A stretch of DNA of 12,973 nucleotides from Candidatus Zixiibacteriota bacterium (GTDB taxonomy: Bacteria; Zixibacteria; MSB-5A5; JAUVRN01): positions 1-12,973 of the forward strand of contig JAUVRN010000019.1 of assembly GCA_030597645.1 (NCBI GenBank), read 5' to 3'. The notes beneath the pieces were generated by a model. That model was not told where the DNA came from. It worked only from the letters and a program-made list of their open reading frames with translations, and ran no database searches. Made by a program: the position numbers and the translations under genes. The stretch's first letter is position 1; every line of letters starts with the position of its first letter. Shown here piece after piece: positions 1-8,240 of this stretch.

Positions 1-2
1 AG

Positions 3-977
3 CTGGAGCCCGACGAGCCCAACCCGTATGACAGTCGGGGGGAATTGTACGGCAACAGCGGCCAGGCCGAGCTTTCCCTGCAGTCCTTCTTGAAGGCCAT
101 CCAGATCGACTCCAACTTTGTCTCGGCCTACCGTGGTGCCGTGGCCATGACCATGTTTCTGCGCCGGTACGAGCAGGCCGACCAGCTCAGCAGGCCGCTG
201 TTGAGTCACGCCAGCCCGGACCTGCGATCCAACAGTCGTCGCTGGCGGGTTCGGCTCGCTGTTCATCAGGGAGCGTTTAGCGAAGCGCTCAGGCGAGGTC
301 GGGAGGCGGTGCAGCGGGATCGCGAGGACTTCGGGGAATCGATGAATCTCATGTTCAGCATCGGCACGCTGTCCAACGTGTACGCGCACCTGGGCAATCT
401 GGACGCCATGCGCGAATATGCGTCCCGGATGCAAGCCATATCCGAGGCGATGGATCCCACCGGTTTTGCGAACCTGCTCACGCTGTCGCTTGTGGCGGTC
501 TGGGAGGCGCGCGCCGGGCAGATCGAACGGAGCGATTCGCTGCTGGCGGCTCTCAAGTCCCTTGAGATCTCCGACCCCGTGAGTGATTCTCAGTTCTATT
601 TTGCCACCGTCGCCGAGAACGCCTTCGCCAAAGAGGACTACGCGCGCGCGCTGGAGTACTTTATCCGCTCCGCGTCTGATCATCGCGACTTCTACGGTCA
701 GTACTGGCTTGGTCGTGGCTACGCGGGAGCCGGGCGCTTACGCGATGCTGTGAGCACATACGAATCCGCAGGTGATACGTATGATCAGTCACGCTGGGAT
801 GCGCCATTCGAATCGGTGCTGCTGCGCTACCATCTAGGCGTGGCGTACGAGAAGTCCGGCCGCGCGGACAAAGCGATCGAACAGTACCGGGAATTCCTCG
901 ACATATGGAAAGATGCAGATGTCGAACTGGACGAGTTGAAGGACGCTCGCAAGAGACTTGTTGAACTTCAATCCTGA
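3..977 (+). CDS. C-terminal TPR region of a probable Ser/Thr kinase-TPR protein (5' end outside window)
   Basis: The reading frame is open from base 3, with no start needed inside the window, to TGA at 975-977, so this is a 5'-truncated gene of which 324 codons are visible. The visible protein is a run of helix pairs typical of tetratricopeptide repeats, with no enzymatic motif. Its first residues (LEPDEPNPYDSR) match residues 652-663 of the kinase encoded at 3949-6873 (LAPDEPNPYDSR) and 661 onward of the one at 984-3944. The three then continue for 324, 323 and 326 residues, and the tail (KAIEQYREFLDIWKDAD) resembles that of the third kinase (KAIEKYQYFVDLWADAD). By inference the missing ~650 residues carry a kinase domain, a membrane helix and a FlgO/TolB-like domain. 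A TTG at 45 could be taken as a start but is internal to the conserved block. It ends 6 bases before the next gene, so cotranscription is likely. TPR identity is secure; the kinase inference is strong but unseen. Confidence 0.85.
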   Translation: MEPDEPNPYDSRGELYGNSGQAELSLQSFLKAIQIDSNFVSAYRGAVAMTMFLRRYEQADQLSRPLLSHASPDLRSNSRRWRVRLAVHQGAFSEALRRGREAVQRDREDFGESMNLMFSIGTLSNVYAHLGNLDAMREYASRMQAISEAMDPTGFANLLTLSLVAVWEARAGQIERSDSLLAALKSLEISDPVSDSQFYFATVAENAFAKEDYARALEYFIRSASDHRDFYGQYWLGRGYAGAGRLRDAVSTYESAGDTYDQSRWDAPFESVLLRYHLGVAYEKSGRADKAIEQYREFLDIWKDADVELDELKDARKRLVELQS

Positions 978-983
978 CGTACC

Positions 984-3944
984 ATGATCGGCCAGCAGAT
1001 CAATCAGTTCAGGGTCACCGAGAAGATCGGCCAGGGGGGCATGGGCGAGGTGTACCTGGCCGAGGACACGCGTCTGCACCGCAACGTGGCGCTCAAGTTT
1101 CTGCCGCCGCACTACAGCCAGGATCCGGAGTTCAAGGCACGGTTCGAGCACGAAGCGCGTGCGGCCGCGGCACTCAATCATCCCAACATCGTTACGATTT
1201 ATGATCTCGGGGAACACACCGGTCGAAACTTTATCGTCATGGAGTTGGTGGACGGCCAGACCCTCGACCGGCTCATCAAATCGGGCGAGCTGACGCTCAC
1301 CGAGGCCATCGACTACGCACAGCAGATCTGTGAGGGGTTGAGTGCGGCCCATGAGGCCGGCATCGTGCACCGGGACATCAAGCCGGCCAACATCCTGGTC
1401 GGTAAGAACGGGCGCGCAAAGATCCTCGACTTTGGGCTGGCCAAGTCGCGCAGGGCGACCACGGAGACGCGCGAAGGAACGACCGTGGGCACCGTGCAGT
1501 ACGAGTCGCCTGAACAGACCCGAGGTGACAAGGTCGATCAGCGATCGGACTTGTTTTCGTTTGGCGTGGTGCTGTACGAGATGATCACGTCGCAGCGGCC
1601 GTTCAAGGGTGAGTTCGAAGATGCCATTCGCTATTCCATCGCCAATGAGAACCCGGAGCCGCTGGCCCGCTACAAGAGCGATGTGCCGGATGAGCTGCAG
1701 CGGATCGTCTCCAAATTGCTGGAGAAAGATCCCGAGGTGCGCTACCAGTCTGCCCCCGGTGTCGTGTCCGACCTCAAGTTGCTCAAGCGAACTTCGGGGC
1801 CGCACCCGTCATCCGTGCACTCCGCGGTCGCATCCGCACCTCCAGCTTCGGCGGTGTCCGCTCCACTGGGCCCCCGGAAGAAGCGCGTTCTGCCCGTTCT
1901 CGTCCCCACCGCCATCGTGATTCTGGCCGTGGTCGCTGCCCTGGTGTTCAAGCCCTGGCAACTCGAGATCAAACCGAGCCAGGATGCCCTGGCCGCCGAA
2001 GATCGCCTGGCCGTGATGTACTTCGACAATCTCCAGGATCCGGAGGATCGCTCCAGGCTCAGTGAGATGGTGACCACCCTGCTGATTACTTCGCTCTCGC
2101 AGTCAAAGAGCCTCAGGGTGCTCTCCAGCCAGCGACTCTACGACATTCTCAAGCAGCTGGGGAAAGAAGGCACGCGCCGCATCGATCGCGACATGGCATC
2201 ACAGGTGGCACGCAAGGCCAACGCCCAATGGATGCTGACCGGCACGATTCTGCAGACCGAGCCCCGCCTGGTGATGACGGCCCAGGTGATCGATGTCGCT
2301 TCGGGCCAGGTCGAAACCTCCGAGCGTATAGTAGGCGAAGAGGGGGAGGAGATCTTCAGCCAGGTGGACCGACTGGCTGCCGCGTTGCGGGCGGGTTTCA
2401 TCGGTCAGGATGCCGTCACCGCAGTCCCCAGTCGATCGTTGGCCGAGACTATGACGCACTCCGAGGAAGCGTACCGGCTTTACCTGGAAGGTCTTGAGCT
2501 CAACCGTCAGCTATATCGGACCGAGGCGAGGGACAAGTGGCTGCGGGCCACTCAGCTCGATTCGACGTTTGCCATGGCCTGGTTCTGGTTGGCGAACAGC
2601 CAGGCTAACGATCCGCGCAGCTCCGCATGGGTGCGGAAGGCATTGAGGTACTCGCACCGCGTTCGCGAGGCGGACCGGGCATACATCATGGCCCTGTCCG
2701 ACTTTTATGCAGGGGATTATCAGGCCTCGTTGTCGGGACTGAGACGCGTCATCGAGCTGGAGCCTGACAACAAGGAAGCCTACGCATCCTTGGCCTACAT
2801 CTACTCGGGACATCTGAATCAGCTCGACAGTGCCATCTACTACACCGAGCGGATCCTCAGCATTGATCCGCTGGCCAAGACACACCTGAATGCGCTTGCG
2901 TATTACTACAAGGACGCTCGGCGTTACGACGAGGCGCTGGAAACTATCGATCGGTATATCGAGCTGGTGCCGGAGGAGGCCAATCCCTACGATTCGCGTG
3001 GCGAGATACTGCTGGCTACAGGACGGTACCGGGAGGCCATCGCATCGTTCCGCACGGCGTTACAGCAGGACCCGACTTTCGGCAATACCCTGCTTCTTAT
3101 GGCCGTCGCGTCTGTTCGTACCGGGGATTTCGCTCGTGCAGATAGTTGTATTCGTGTCTTATTGACCCATTCGGATCCGAGCTCTCGCGCGGGCGCCCGT
3201 ATCAGCATCGCCATGGTTCATCTGTCCCGGGGGCACTTTGCCCTGGCCCTGGGCGCGTTCGATCAGGGCCTGGCCGCAGACCGCCTCGAAGGATTCGAGC
3301 AGCGGGCGTACCTGTTCAAGTACTGGGGCAAGGCCGAGGCGCTGTCTCACCTGGGCCGGCACGATGAGGCCATCGCCGTGGCGCGGGAAGCCGGTCGCGA
3401 AAGCCGTCGCATCTATCCCGATGCGGTCTTGCACTACGAAAGTCTGGTGGCTTCCGCACTCGTGGAGGCCGGACGGGTAGACGAGGCTGCCGGGCTCCTG
3501 GCAGGCATGCAATCACTCCTTGAACGGCGCGGATCCGGTCTGGAGCGGGCACTCTATGCCAATGCGTGGGGTCGAGTGCACCTGGCGCGGGGGGAATACG
3601 ACCTGGCCGCAGAGCAGTTTGCAAGAGCGGCCGAGCTGAGCCGCAGGACCATCCGACCGGAGAGCGACCGCCTGCTGGCGCAGTGTTACATTGCGGCTGG
3701 TCGGGCTGCAGAGGCCATTCCGTTACTGGAGCGCTACACGGCGGCCATAGAGGGCTTTGCTCTCCAGCACCCCGTCTATTTCATGGACGCGCAACTGCTG
3801 CTGGGTCAGGCCTATGCGGCTCAGGGCCAAACCGAAAAGGCGGAATCACGTTTCAAATATGTAGTAGATCGATGGGCTGACGGAGACCCCGGACTACCGG
3901 CGGTAGAAGAGGCGCAGCAGCGTCTGGCTGAACTGGGAGCATAG
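984..3944 (+). CDS. Membrane-anchored Ser/Thr protein kinase with FlgO/TolB-like domain and TPR array
   Basis: A 986-residue protein. Residues ~9-268 are a complete Hanks-type kinase: Gly-rich loop GQGGMGEVYLAED (16-28), VALK with Lys38, a helix-C Glu near 57, HRDIKPAN (129-136, catalytic Asp131), DFG (149-151) and SPEQ (175-178). The activation segment holds several Thr (159, 160, 162, 166, 167, 170), so autophosphorylation is plausible. A Pro/Ala/Ser linker (~270-297) leads to a basic patch (RKKR) and one hydrophobic helix (~302-322). Beyond it is an alpha/beta domain (~338-470, opening RLAVMYFDNL) of the FlgO/TolB-like type, then about ten TPR-like helix pairs (~489-986). Predicted topology is kinase inside, FlgO-like and TPR parts outside the membrane. 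The family phosphorylates Ser/Thr of target proteins; ligand and substrate cannot be read here. The ATG at 984 puts the Gly-loop at the normal distance. There is no clear Shine-Dalgarno, but it lies 6 bases after the previous stop, so coupled translation is likely. All catalytic residues are present. Confidence 0.95.
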   Translation: MIGQQINQFRVTEKIGQGGMGEVYLAEDTRLHRNVALKFLPPHYSQDPEFKARFEHEARAAAALNHPNIVTIYDLGEHTGRNFIVMELVDGQTLDRLIKSGELTLTEAIDYAQQICEGLSAAHEAGIVHRDIKPANILVGKNGRAKILDFGLAKSRRATTETREGTTVGTVQYESPEQTRGDKVDQRSDLFSFGVVLYEMITSQRPFKGEFEDAIRYSIANENPEPLARYKSDVPDELQRIVSKLLEKDPEVRYQSAPGVVSDLKLLKRTSGPHPSSVHSAVASAPPASAVSAPLGPRKKRVLPVLVPTAIVILAVVAALVFKPWQLEIKPSQDALAAEDRLAVMYFDNLQDPEDRSRLSEMVTTLLITSLSQSKSLRVLSSQRLYDILKQLGKEGTRRIDRDMASQVARKANAQWMLTGTILQTEPRLVMTAQVIDVASGQVETSERIVGEEGEEIFSQVDRLAAALRAGFIGQDAVTAVPSRSLAETMTHSEEAYRLYLEGLELNRQLYRTEARDKWLRATQLDSTFAMAWFWLANSQANDPRSSAWVRKALRYSHRVREADRAYIMALSDFYAGDYQASLSGLRRVIELEPDNKEAYASLAYIYSGHLNQLDSAIYYTERILSIDPLAKTHLNALAYYYKDARRYDEALETIDRYIELVPEEANPYDSRGEILLATGRYREAIASFRTALQQDPTFGNTLLLMAVASVRTGDFARADSCIRVLLTHSDPSSRAGARISIAMVHLSRGHFALALGAFDQGLAADRLEGFEQRAYLFKYWGKAEALSHLGRHDEAIAVAREAGRESRRIYPDAVLHYESLVASALVEAGRVDEAAGLLAGMQSLLERRGSGLERALYANAWGRVHLARGEYDLAAEQFARAAELSRRTIRPESDRLLAQCYIAAGRAAEAIPLLERYTAAIEGFALQHPVYFMDAQLLLGQAYAAQGQTEKAESRFKYVVDRWADGDPGLPAVEEAQQRLAELGA

Positions 3945-3948
3945 GGAC

Positions 3949-6873
3949 ATGATCGGACAACAGGTTCAACAGTTCACGATTACGGATAAACTGGGGCAGG
4001 GCGGCATGGGTGAAGTGTTCCTGGCCGATGACACCCGGCTCAAGCGCAAAGTGGCGCTCAAGTTCCTCCCCGCGCACATCAGTGCCGATCCGGAGTTCAA
4101 ATCGCGATTCGAGCACGAGGCTACGGCTGCCGCGGCACTCAATCATCCCAACATCATCACAGTACACGAGCTGGGTGAATTCGAGGGCAAACCATTCAGC
4201 GCCATGGAGTACATCGAGGGTCAGGCGCTCGATGAGCGCATCAAGGCCGGCGATATCAAGCTCGACACGGCCGTTCGGATCGCCGACCAGGTATGCGAGG
4301 GCCTGGCGGCCGCGCACGATGCGGGCATTGTCCACCGGGACATCAAGCCGGGAAACATCTTCATCGACAAGTCAGGGCGCGTTAAGATCCTCGATTTCGG
4401 TTTGGCCAAGACGGGCCGCGCGACCACCGACACGCAGGCCGGCACCACCGTGGGTACGGTGCAATACGAATCGCCCGAGCAGGGACGCGGCGACCAGGTC
4501 GACGGTCGTTCCGATCTGTTCTCGCTGGGGGTCATGCTGTATGAAATGATCGCTGGTCGGCTCCCCTTCCAGGGAGCGTTCACGGATGCCATCCGCTATG
4601 CCACGGCCAACGAGACACCGGAACCACTGGCGCGTTACAAGGCCGACGTGCCGGACGAATTGCAGCGCATAGTCAACAAGCTGCTGGAGAAGGACCCCGA
4701 GCTCCGCTACCAGACCGCCTCCGGCGTGATCTCTGATCTGAAGCTCCTCGAGCGCGACTCCGGCTCCGCTGTCTCATCGGCCTACCGGCCCTCATCCGCG
4801 CAGAAAAAGTCGCGGTCACGCCCACTGGCGACCATCCTCATTCCCAGTGTGCTGGTGGCCATCGCGCTGGTGGTCGTAGTCGTATTGAAACCATGGAAGC
4901 TGGAGATTTCATCTACACAAAACGCGGTGGCTGCCCAGAATCGCCTCGCCGTGATGTATTTTGACAACCTGACCGATCCCGGTGACGAGCAGCGACTGGG
5001 TGAAATCGCCACCAACCTGCTGATTACGGATCTGTCCCAGTCGGACGGTGTGCAGGTCGTCAGCAGTCAACGCCTCTACGACCTGCTCCAGCAGCTGGGA
5101 CACACCGGCGATCGTTCGGTCACACAGGACATGGCTACGCAGGTGGCTGAAAAGGCAGACGCACGGTGGATGCTGACCGGCAGTATTCTGCGTACGGAGC
5201 CTTCCATCGTGCTCACCGCGCAGCTGGTGGAGACATCCAGCGGCGACAACGTGGGGTCACACCGCATCAACGGGGCCGAGGGGGAGGACATTTTCGTTCT
5301 CGTGGATCGACTCAGCGACGAAGTGCGGGGCCATCTGTCCATTCCTGTGAGCGCGGGGGCCGACGTCGATCGCAGCGTAGCCGACGTCACCACGCATTCC
5401 ACGGAGGCCTACCGGTACTATCTTGCAGGCCGTGAGCTGCAACAGAAGCTTTTCAACAGTGAGGCCGCTGCCGAGTACAAGAAGGCGGTTGCCGCAGACA
5501 GCACGTTCGCCATGGCCTACTACAGGCTCGCGGGAGTCGGCTCGGGTTCCATGGATGAACGCAAGCACTGGATGGACATGGCCTGTGCGCACTCCGAACA
5601 CGCCAGCGAGATAGAACAGATGTACATTCACGGTCTCAGGCTCATGCGCGACGACCAGAACGACAGCGCCATCGATCTGTATCGAGAGCTGGTACACAAA
5701 TACCCCGACGAGAAAGCCGCGTATCGCCAGCTCAGCTCGCTTCTCGGTGCCGAGCACGGCGACGACAGCACGATATACTACCTCGAACGCGTAGCTGAGA
5801 TCGATCCCCTCGACAAGCTCGTGCACAACGAACTGGCCTACGCCTACAACAGGCAGGATCAGTTCGAGAAGTCCATTCAGTCGATCAACAGGTATCTCGA
5901 ACTCGCCCCGGACGAACCCAATCCTTACGACTCCCGCGCCGATCTGTACGCTTACAATGGGCACTATCGGGAAGCGGCCGAATCGTATCGCCGCGCATTG
6001 GAGATCAAGCCGGACTACTTCGCCTCCCTTCGTAAGCTGGGCGACATGTATCTGCTGATGCTCGATCGGGCGGGGGCGGACAGCTGCTACACCGCGTTGA
6101 CCACCAGCAACGACCGGGACGTCCGGGCGGAGGGTCGCACCCGCCTGGCGGCCATACCGGCGTATCACGGTGAACTCGCGGACGCCATGCAGTTGCTGGA
6201 TGACGGTCTTGCGGCCGATCGGCTGGAAAAAGCAGTTGTTGCGCCTCTGTTCAAGCTCATCTCCCAGGCCATCACCTCCTGGACGCGAGACGACCTCGAC
6301 CGGGCCGTCGAGGTTGGTCGGTCAGCACAAGAGATGCTCGCCAAGTTCAATCCCAAGGATCCGGACCAGTTTCACTGTTTTCTCGCCTTTATGGAGTACT
6401 CCCGTGACAATCATGCGGCCGGGGATTCGCTGCTGGGCGACGCGAGGCAGCGCTATGCCGACGCGGGTACTCCTGAAGCGTCAGATTGGCTGGATGGTGA
6501 AGCGATGTGCCTGGTGGCCAGGGCGGACTATGCCGGGGCCATCGAGCGGTGGGGGCGGATCGTCGAAGTTGATCCCACCAAGGACCCCTCGGAGAACTAC
6601 TTTCTCGCCATAGCCTACCTCGAGACCGGGCAGATCGGTGAAGCGGTGGCAATACTGGAGAATCTCACATCAGAATACGACGAAGAAGCCATGGTAGGTC
6701 CTCCACTGATCGCGCTGTATCATTACCAGCTCGCCCGCGCCTACGAGCAGTCCGGCTGGACGCGCAAGGCGATCGAGAAGTACCAGTACTTCGTCGATCT
6801 CTGGGCCGATGCCGACGAGGGACTCGAAGAGCTAGAAGATGCTCGCGCACGTCTGGCCGCGCTGCAATCTTAA
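3949..6873 (+). CDS. Membrane-anchored Ser/Thr protein kinase with FlgO/TolB-like domain and TPR array (paralogue)
   Basis: A 974-residue paralogue of the preceding gene with the same domain order and, through residue ~265, the same length without gaps. The kinase motifs are GQGGMGEVFLADD (16-28), Lys38, Glu57, HRDIKPGN (129-136), DFG (149-151) and SPEQ (175-178). A shorter Ser/Lys/Arg-rich linker (~270-292) precedes one membrane helix (~293-313), followed by KPWKLEI, nearly identical to KPWQLEI in the paralogue. A FlgO/TolB-like domain (~328-458, RLAVMYFDNL) and a TPR region (~482-974) lie beyond the membrane. The start is ATG at 3949, 4 bases after the upstream stop, with GGGAG at 3935-3939 as a reasonable ribosome site. 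The kinase and FlgO-like regions are the most conserved between paralogues and the TPR part the most divergent. This suggests shared signalling output but different ligands or partners (inference). The catalytic set is intact, so it should be an active kinase. Confidence 0.95.
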   Translation: MIGQQVQQFTITDKLGQGGMGEVFLADDTRLKRKVALKFLPAHISADPEFKSRFEHEATAAAALNHPNIITVHELGEFEGKPFSAMEYIEGQALDERIKAGDIKLDTAVRIADQVCEGLAAAHDAGIVHRDIKPGNIFIDKSGRVKILDFGLAKTGRATTDTQAGTTVGTVQYESPEQGRGDQVDGRSDLFSLGVMLYEMIAGRLPFQGAFTDAIRYATANETPEPLARYKADVPDELQRIVNKLLEKDPELRYQTASGVISDLKLLERDSGSAVSSAYRPSSAQKKSRSRPLATILIPSVLVAIALVVVVVLKPWKLEISSTQNAVAAQNRLAVMYFDNLTDPGDEQRLGEIATNLLITDLSQSDGVQVVSSQRLYDLLQQLGHTGDRSVTQDMATQVAEKADARWMLTGSILRTEPSIVLTAQLVETSSGDNVGSHRINGAEGEDIFVLVDRLSDEVRGHLSIPVSAGADVDRSVADVTTHSTEAYRYYLAGRELQQKLFNSEAAAEYKKAVAADSTFAMAYYRLAGVGSGSMDERKHWMDMACAHSEHASEIEQMYIHGLRLMRDDQNDSAIDLYRELVHKYPDEKAAYRQLSSLLGAEHGDDSTIYYLERVAEIDPLDKLVHNELAYAYNRQDQFEKSIQSINRYLELAPDEPNPYDSRADLYAYNGHYREAAESYRRALEIKPDYFASLRKLGDMYLLMLDRAGADSCYTALTTSNDRDVRAEGRTRLAAIPAYHGELADAMQLLDDGLAADRLEKAVVAPLFKLISQAITSWTRDDLDRAVEVGRSAQEMLAKFNPKDPDQFHCFLAFMEYSRDNHAAGDSLLGDARQRYADAGTPEASDWLDGEAMCLVARADYAGAIERWGRIVEVDPTKDPSENYFLAIAYLETGQIGEAVAILENLTSEYDEEAMVGPPLIALYHYQLARAYEQSGWTRKAIEKYQYFVDLWADADEGLEELEDARARLAALQS

Positions 6874-6878
6874 CGTTC

Positions 6879-7838
6879 GTGCCACGTCAACATTTGTACC
6901 ATTCAAAGCGGTTGATCAAGGTGGCCCGTGAACTGGCCAGTTTGACGTCCGAATCCGTCCATCCCCGCACACGGAACATCGATCTCGAATCGGTCCCGCA
7001 GATCCTGGGACGCATTCACACCGAAGACCGTGAGGCGGTAAGAGCTGTAGGGAAGGTACTGCCGGCCATCGGTCGGGCGGCGCGCATATACGAGGCCGTG
7101 TGGCGCAACGGCGGCAGGATCTTCTACGCGGGAGCCGGTACGTCCGGGCGCCTGGGTGTGCTCGACGCCGCGGAGTGTCCTCCTACATTCGGCACCGATC
7201 CCAAGCGGATCATCGGCCTGATCGCCGGCGGCAACCGGACGCTCATCCGTTCACGCGAGGGGGTGGAGGACGAGACCAAAACGGCTCGTGAACTGATCCG
7301 GAAGCACAGCGTCGGAGCAGGTGATCTCTTCATAGGCCTGGCCGCCTCCCGGCGTACACCCTTTACCCGGGCAGCCATGGAGGAGGCGCGCAGACGCAGG
7401 GCAAAGACCGTGTTCATCTGCACCAACCCACGGGGTGGGGGCCGCATCGTCTGTGACGTGCTGATCGCCCCGGACGTCGGGCCGGAGGTCATTGCCGGCT
7501 CCACCCGGATGAAAGCCGGTACGGCACAGAAGCTTATCCTCAATATGCTCTCGACGACGGTCATGCTTCGCACCGGCAAGACGTACCGCAACCGGATGGT
7601 GGACCTGCAGGCCAGATCGGTCAAACTGAGGGCCCGCTCGCTGCGCCTGGTCATGGAACTGGCCGAGGTGTCCGCCCCCGGGGCGGCAAAGCTCCTCGAG
7701 GCGGCGGGAGGCCACGTGAAGACGGCATTGCTCATGGCGTGGTGCAACCTTGACAGACGGTCCGCGGAACGAGACATTGAGGGTGCGGGCGGCAGCCTGA
7801 GGCGGGCCGCCCGAGGGAAAGGACCAACCGATCGATAA
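6879..7838 (+). CDS. murQ: N-acetylmuramic acid 6-phosphate etherase
   Basis: A 319-residue SIS-domain protein. MurQ cleaves the D-lactyl ether of N-acetylmuramic acid 6-phosphate, giving N-acetylglucosamine 6-phosphate and D-lactate, in cytoplasmic recycling of cell-wall sugars. The diagnostic MurQ blocks are present: AGAGTSGRLGVLDAAECPP (84-102) with the first catalytic Glu at 99, Glu130 in EGVEDE exactly 31 residues later (the spacing of the known catalytic pair), CTNP, and PEVIAGSTRMKAGTAQK followed by LNMLST. The N-terminal LTSESVHPRTRNID matches the family's LTTE-x-RNP start region. The usual GIAASGRTPY reads GLAASRRTPF (153-162), with Arg at 158 where Gly is common. The start is GTG at 6879, 5 bases after the kinase stop, with no visible Shine-Dalgarno; TTG at 6894 is an alternative. 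The position suggests cotranscription with the kinases. No MurP, NagZ or AnmK is in view, so the source of MurNAc-6-P is unknown. Confidence 0.93.
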   Translation: MPRQHLYHSKRLIKVARELASLTSESVHPRTRNIDLESVPQILGRIHTEDREAVRAVGKVLPAIGRAARIYEAVWRNGGRIFYAGAGTSGRLGVLDAAECPPTFGTDPKRIIGLIAGGNRTLIRSREGVEDETKTARELIRKHSVGAGDLFIGLAASRRTPFTRAAMEEARRRRAKTVFICTNPRGGGRIVCDVLIAPDVGPEVIAGSTRMKAGTAQKLILNMLSTTVMLRTGKTYRNRMVDLQARSVKLRARSLRLVMELAEVSAPGAAKLLEAAGGHVKTALLMAWCNLDRRSAERDIEGAGGSLRRAARGKGPTDR

Positions 7839-7864
7839 GCAACGCATGTATGTTCAGATAGAAT
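7836..7864 (+). promoter_or_regulatory. Weak candidate promoter before the zinc-ribbon gene
   Basis: TAGAAT at 7859-7864 matches the sigma70 -10 consensus at 5 of 6 positions. A poor -35 (TAAGCA, 7836-7841) lies 17 bases upstream and overlaps the murQ stop. A small inverted repeat (ACCGT at 7867-7871 with ACGGT at 7880-7884) follows and would be at or just after the transcript start. This is the only promoter-like sequence in the 54-base gap between murQ and the next gene. Read-through from murQ is equally possible. Confidence 0.25.
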
Positions 7865-7892
7865 TCACCGTCCCCGCGAACGGTCCAGCGCT

Positions 7893-8240
7893 ATGAGAAT
7901 CTGTCCCGACTGTGCCCTCGAACTGCCCGACGGCATCCCGACCTGCCCCGACTGCGGAATAGCGATGATCGATCCGGACGAAGAGCCGGACGATTTCGAA
8001 CCCGAAGCCGGCCAGTATCGCTTCGTCACCTTGCGCGAGGTGCGCAGCCGTCTCTTTGCAGAGATGCTCCGGGAGGCCCTGCGCAACGAGGACATCCCCA
8101 CCAAGCTCCAGTCGGACGATATTGGCATAATGCTCGGCAACTACGGGACGGCCCCGTTCTTCCCGGTGCGCGTGCTCGTGCCTGCCTGCTATCGGAGGCG
8201 GGCCCAGCGCATCGCCAGCCGCATTCACGGGCCCTCCTGA
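7893..8240 (+). CDS. Small zinc-ribbon protein with DUF2007-like domain
   Basis: A 115-residue protein. The N-terminus is a zinc ribbon, with Cys4-x2-Cys7 and Cys18-x2-Cys21 in CPDC and CPDCG knuckles, followed by an acidic linker (~26-36, rich in Asp/Glu/Pro). From ~40 the pattern of an aliphatic-rich helix (AEMLREALRNEDIPTKLQSD), a short loop, a strand with PVRVLVP (~95-101) and a final helix with RRRAQRI resembles the DUF2007 family, often called a putative prokaryotic signal-transducing protein. Its reaction or partner is not established. There is no signal peptide or membrane helix, so it should be cytoplasmic. The ATG at 7893 is chosen because it directly precedes the first Cys pair; no clear ribosome site is visible. 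It stands 54 bases after murQ and 157 before the next gene. Zinc binding is near certain; the DUF2007 link is a pattern judgement. Confidence 0.85.
   Translation: MRICPDCALELPDGIPTCPDCGIAMIDPDEEPDDFEPEAGQYRFVTLREVRSRLFAEMLREALRNEDIPTKLQSDDIGIMLGNYGTAPFFPVRVLVPACYRRRAQRIASRIHGPS

Noticed and set aside
834..1805. Long minus-strand open frame (323 codons) opposite the kinase start
   Set aside because: It is the antisense shadow of the kinase domain, a similar frame occurs opposite the paralogue at 3853-4335, and the protein has no recognisable motif.
5257..6168. 303-codon minus-strand frame
   Set aside because: It lies entirely opposite the conserved FlgO-like/TPR part of the third kinase and reflects GC-rich codon bias, not a gene.
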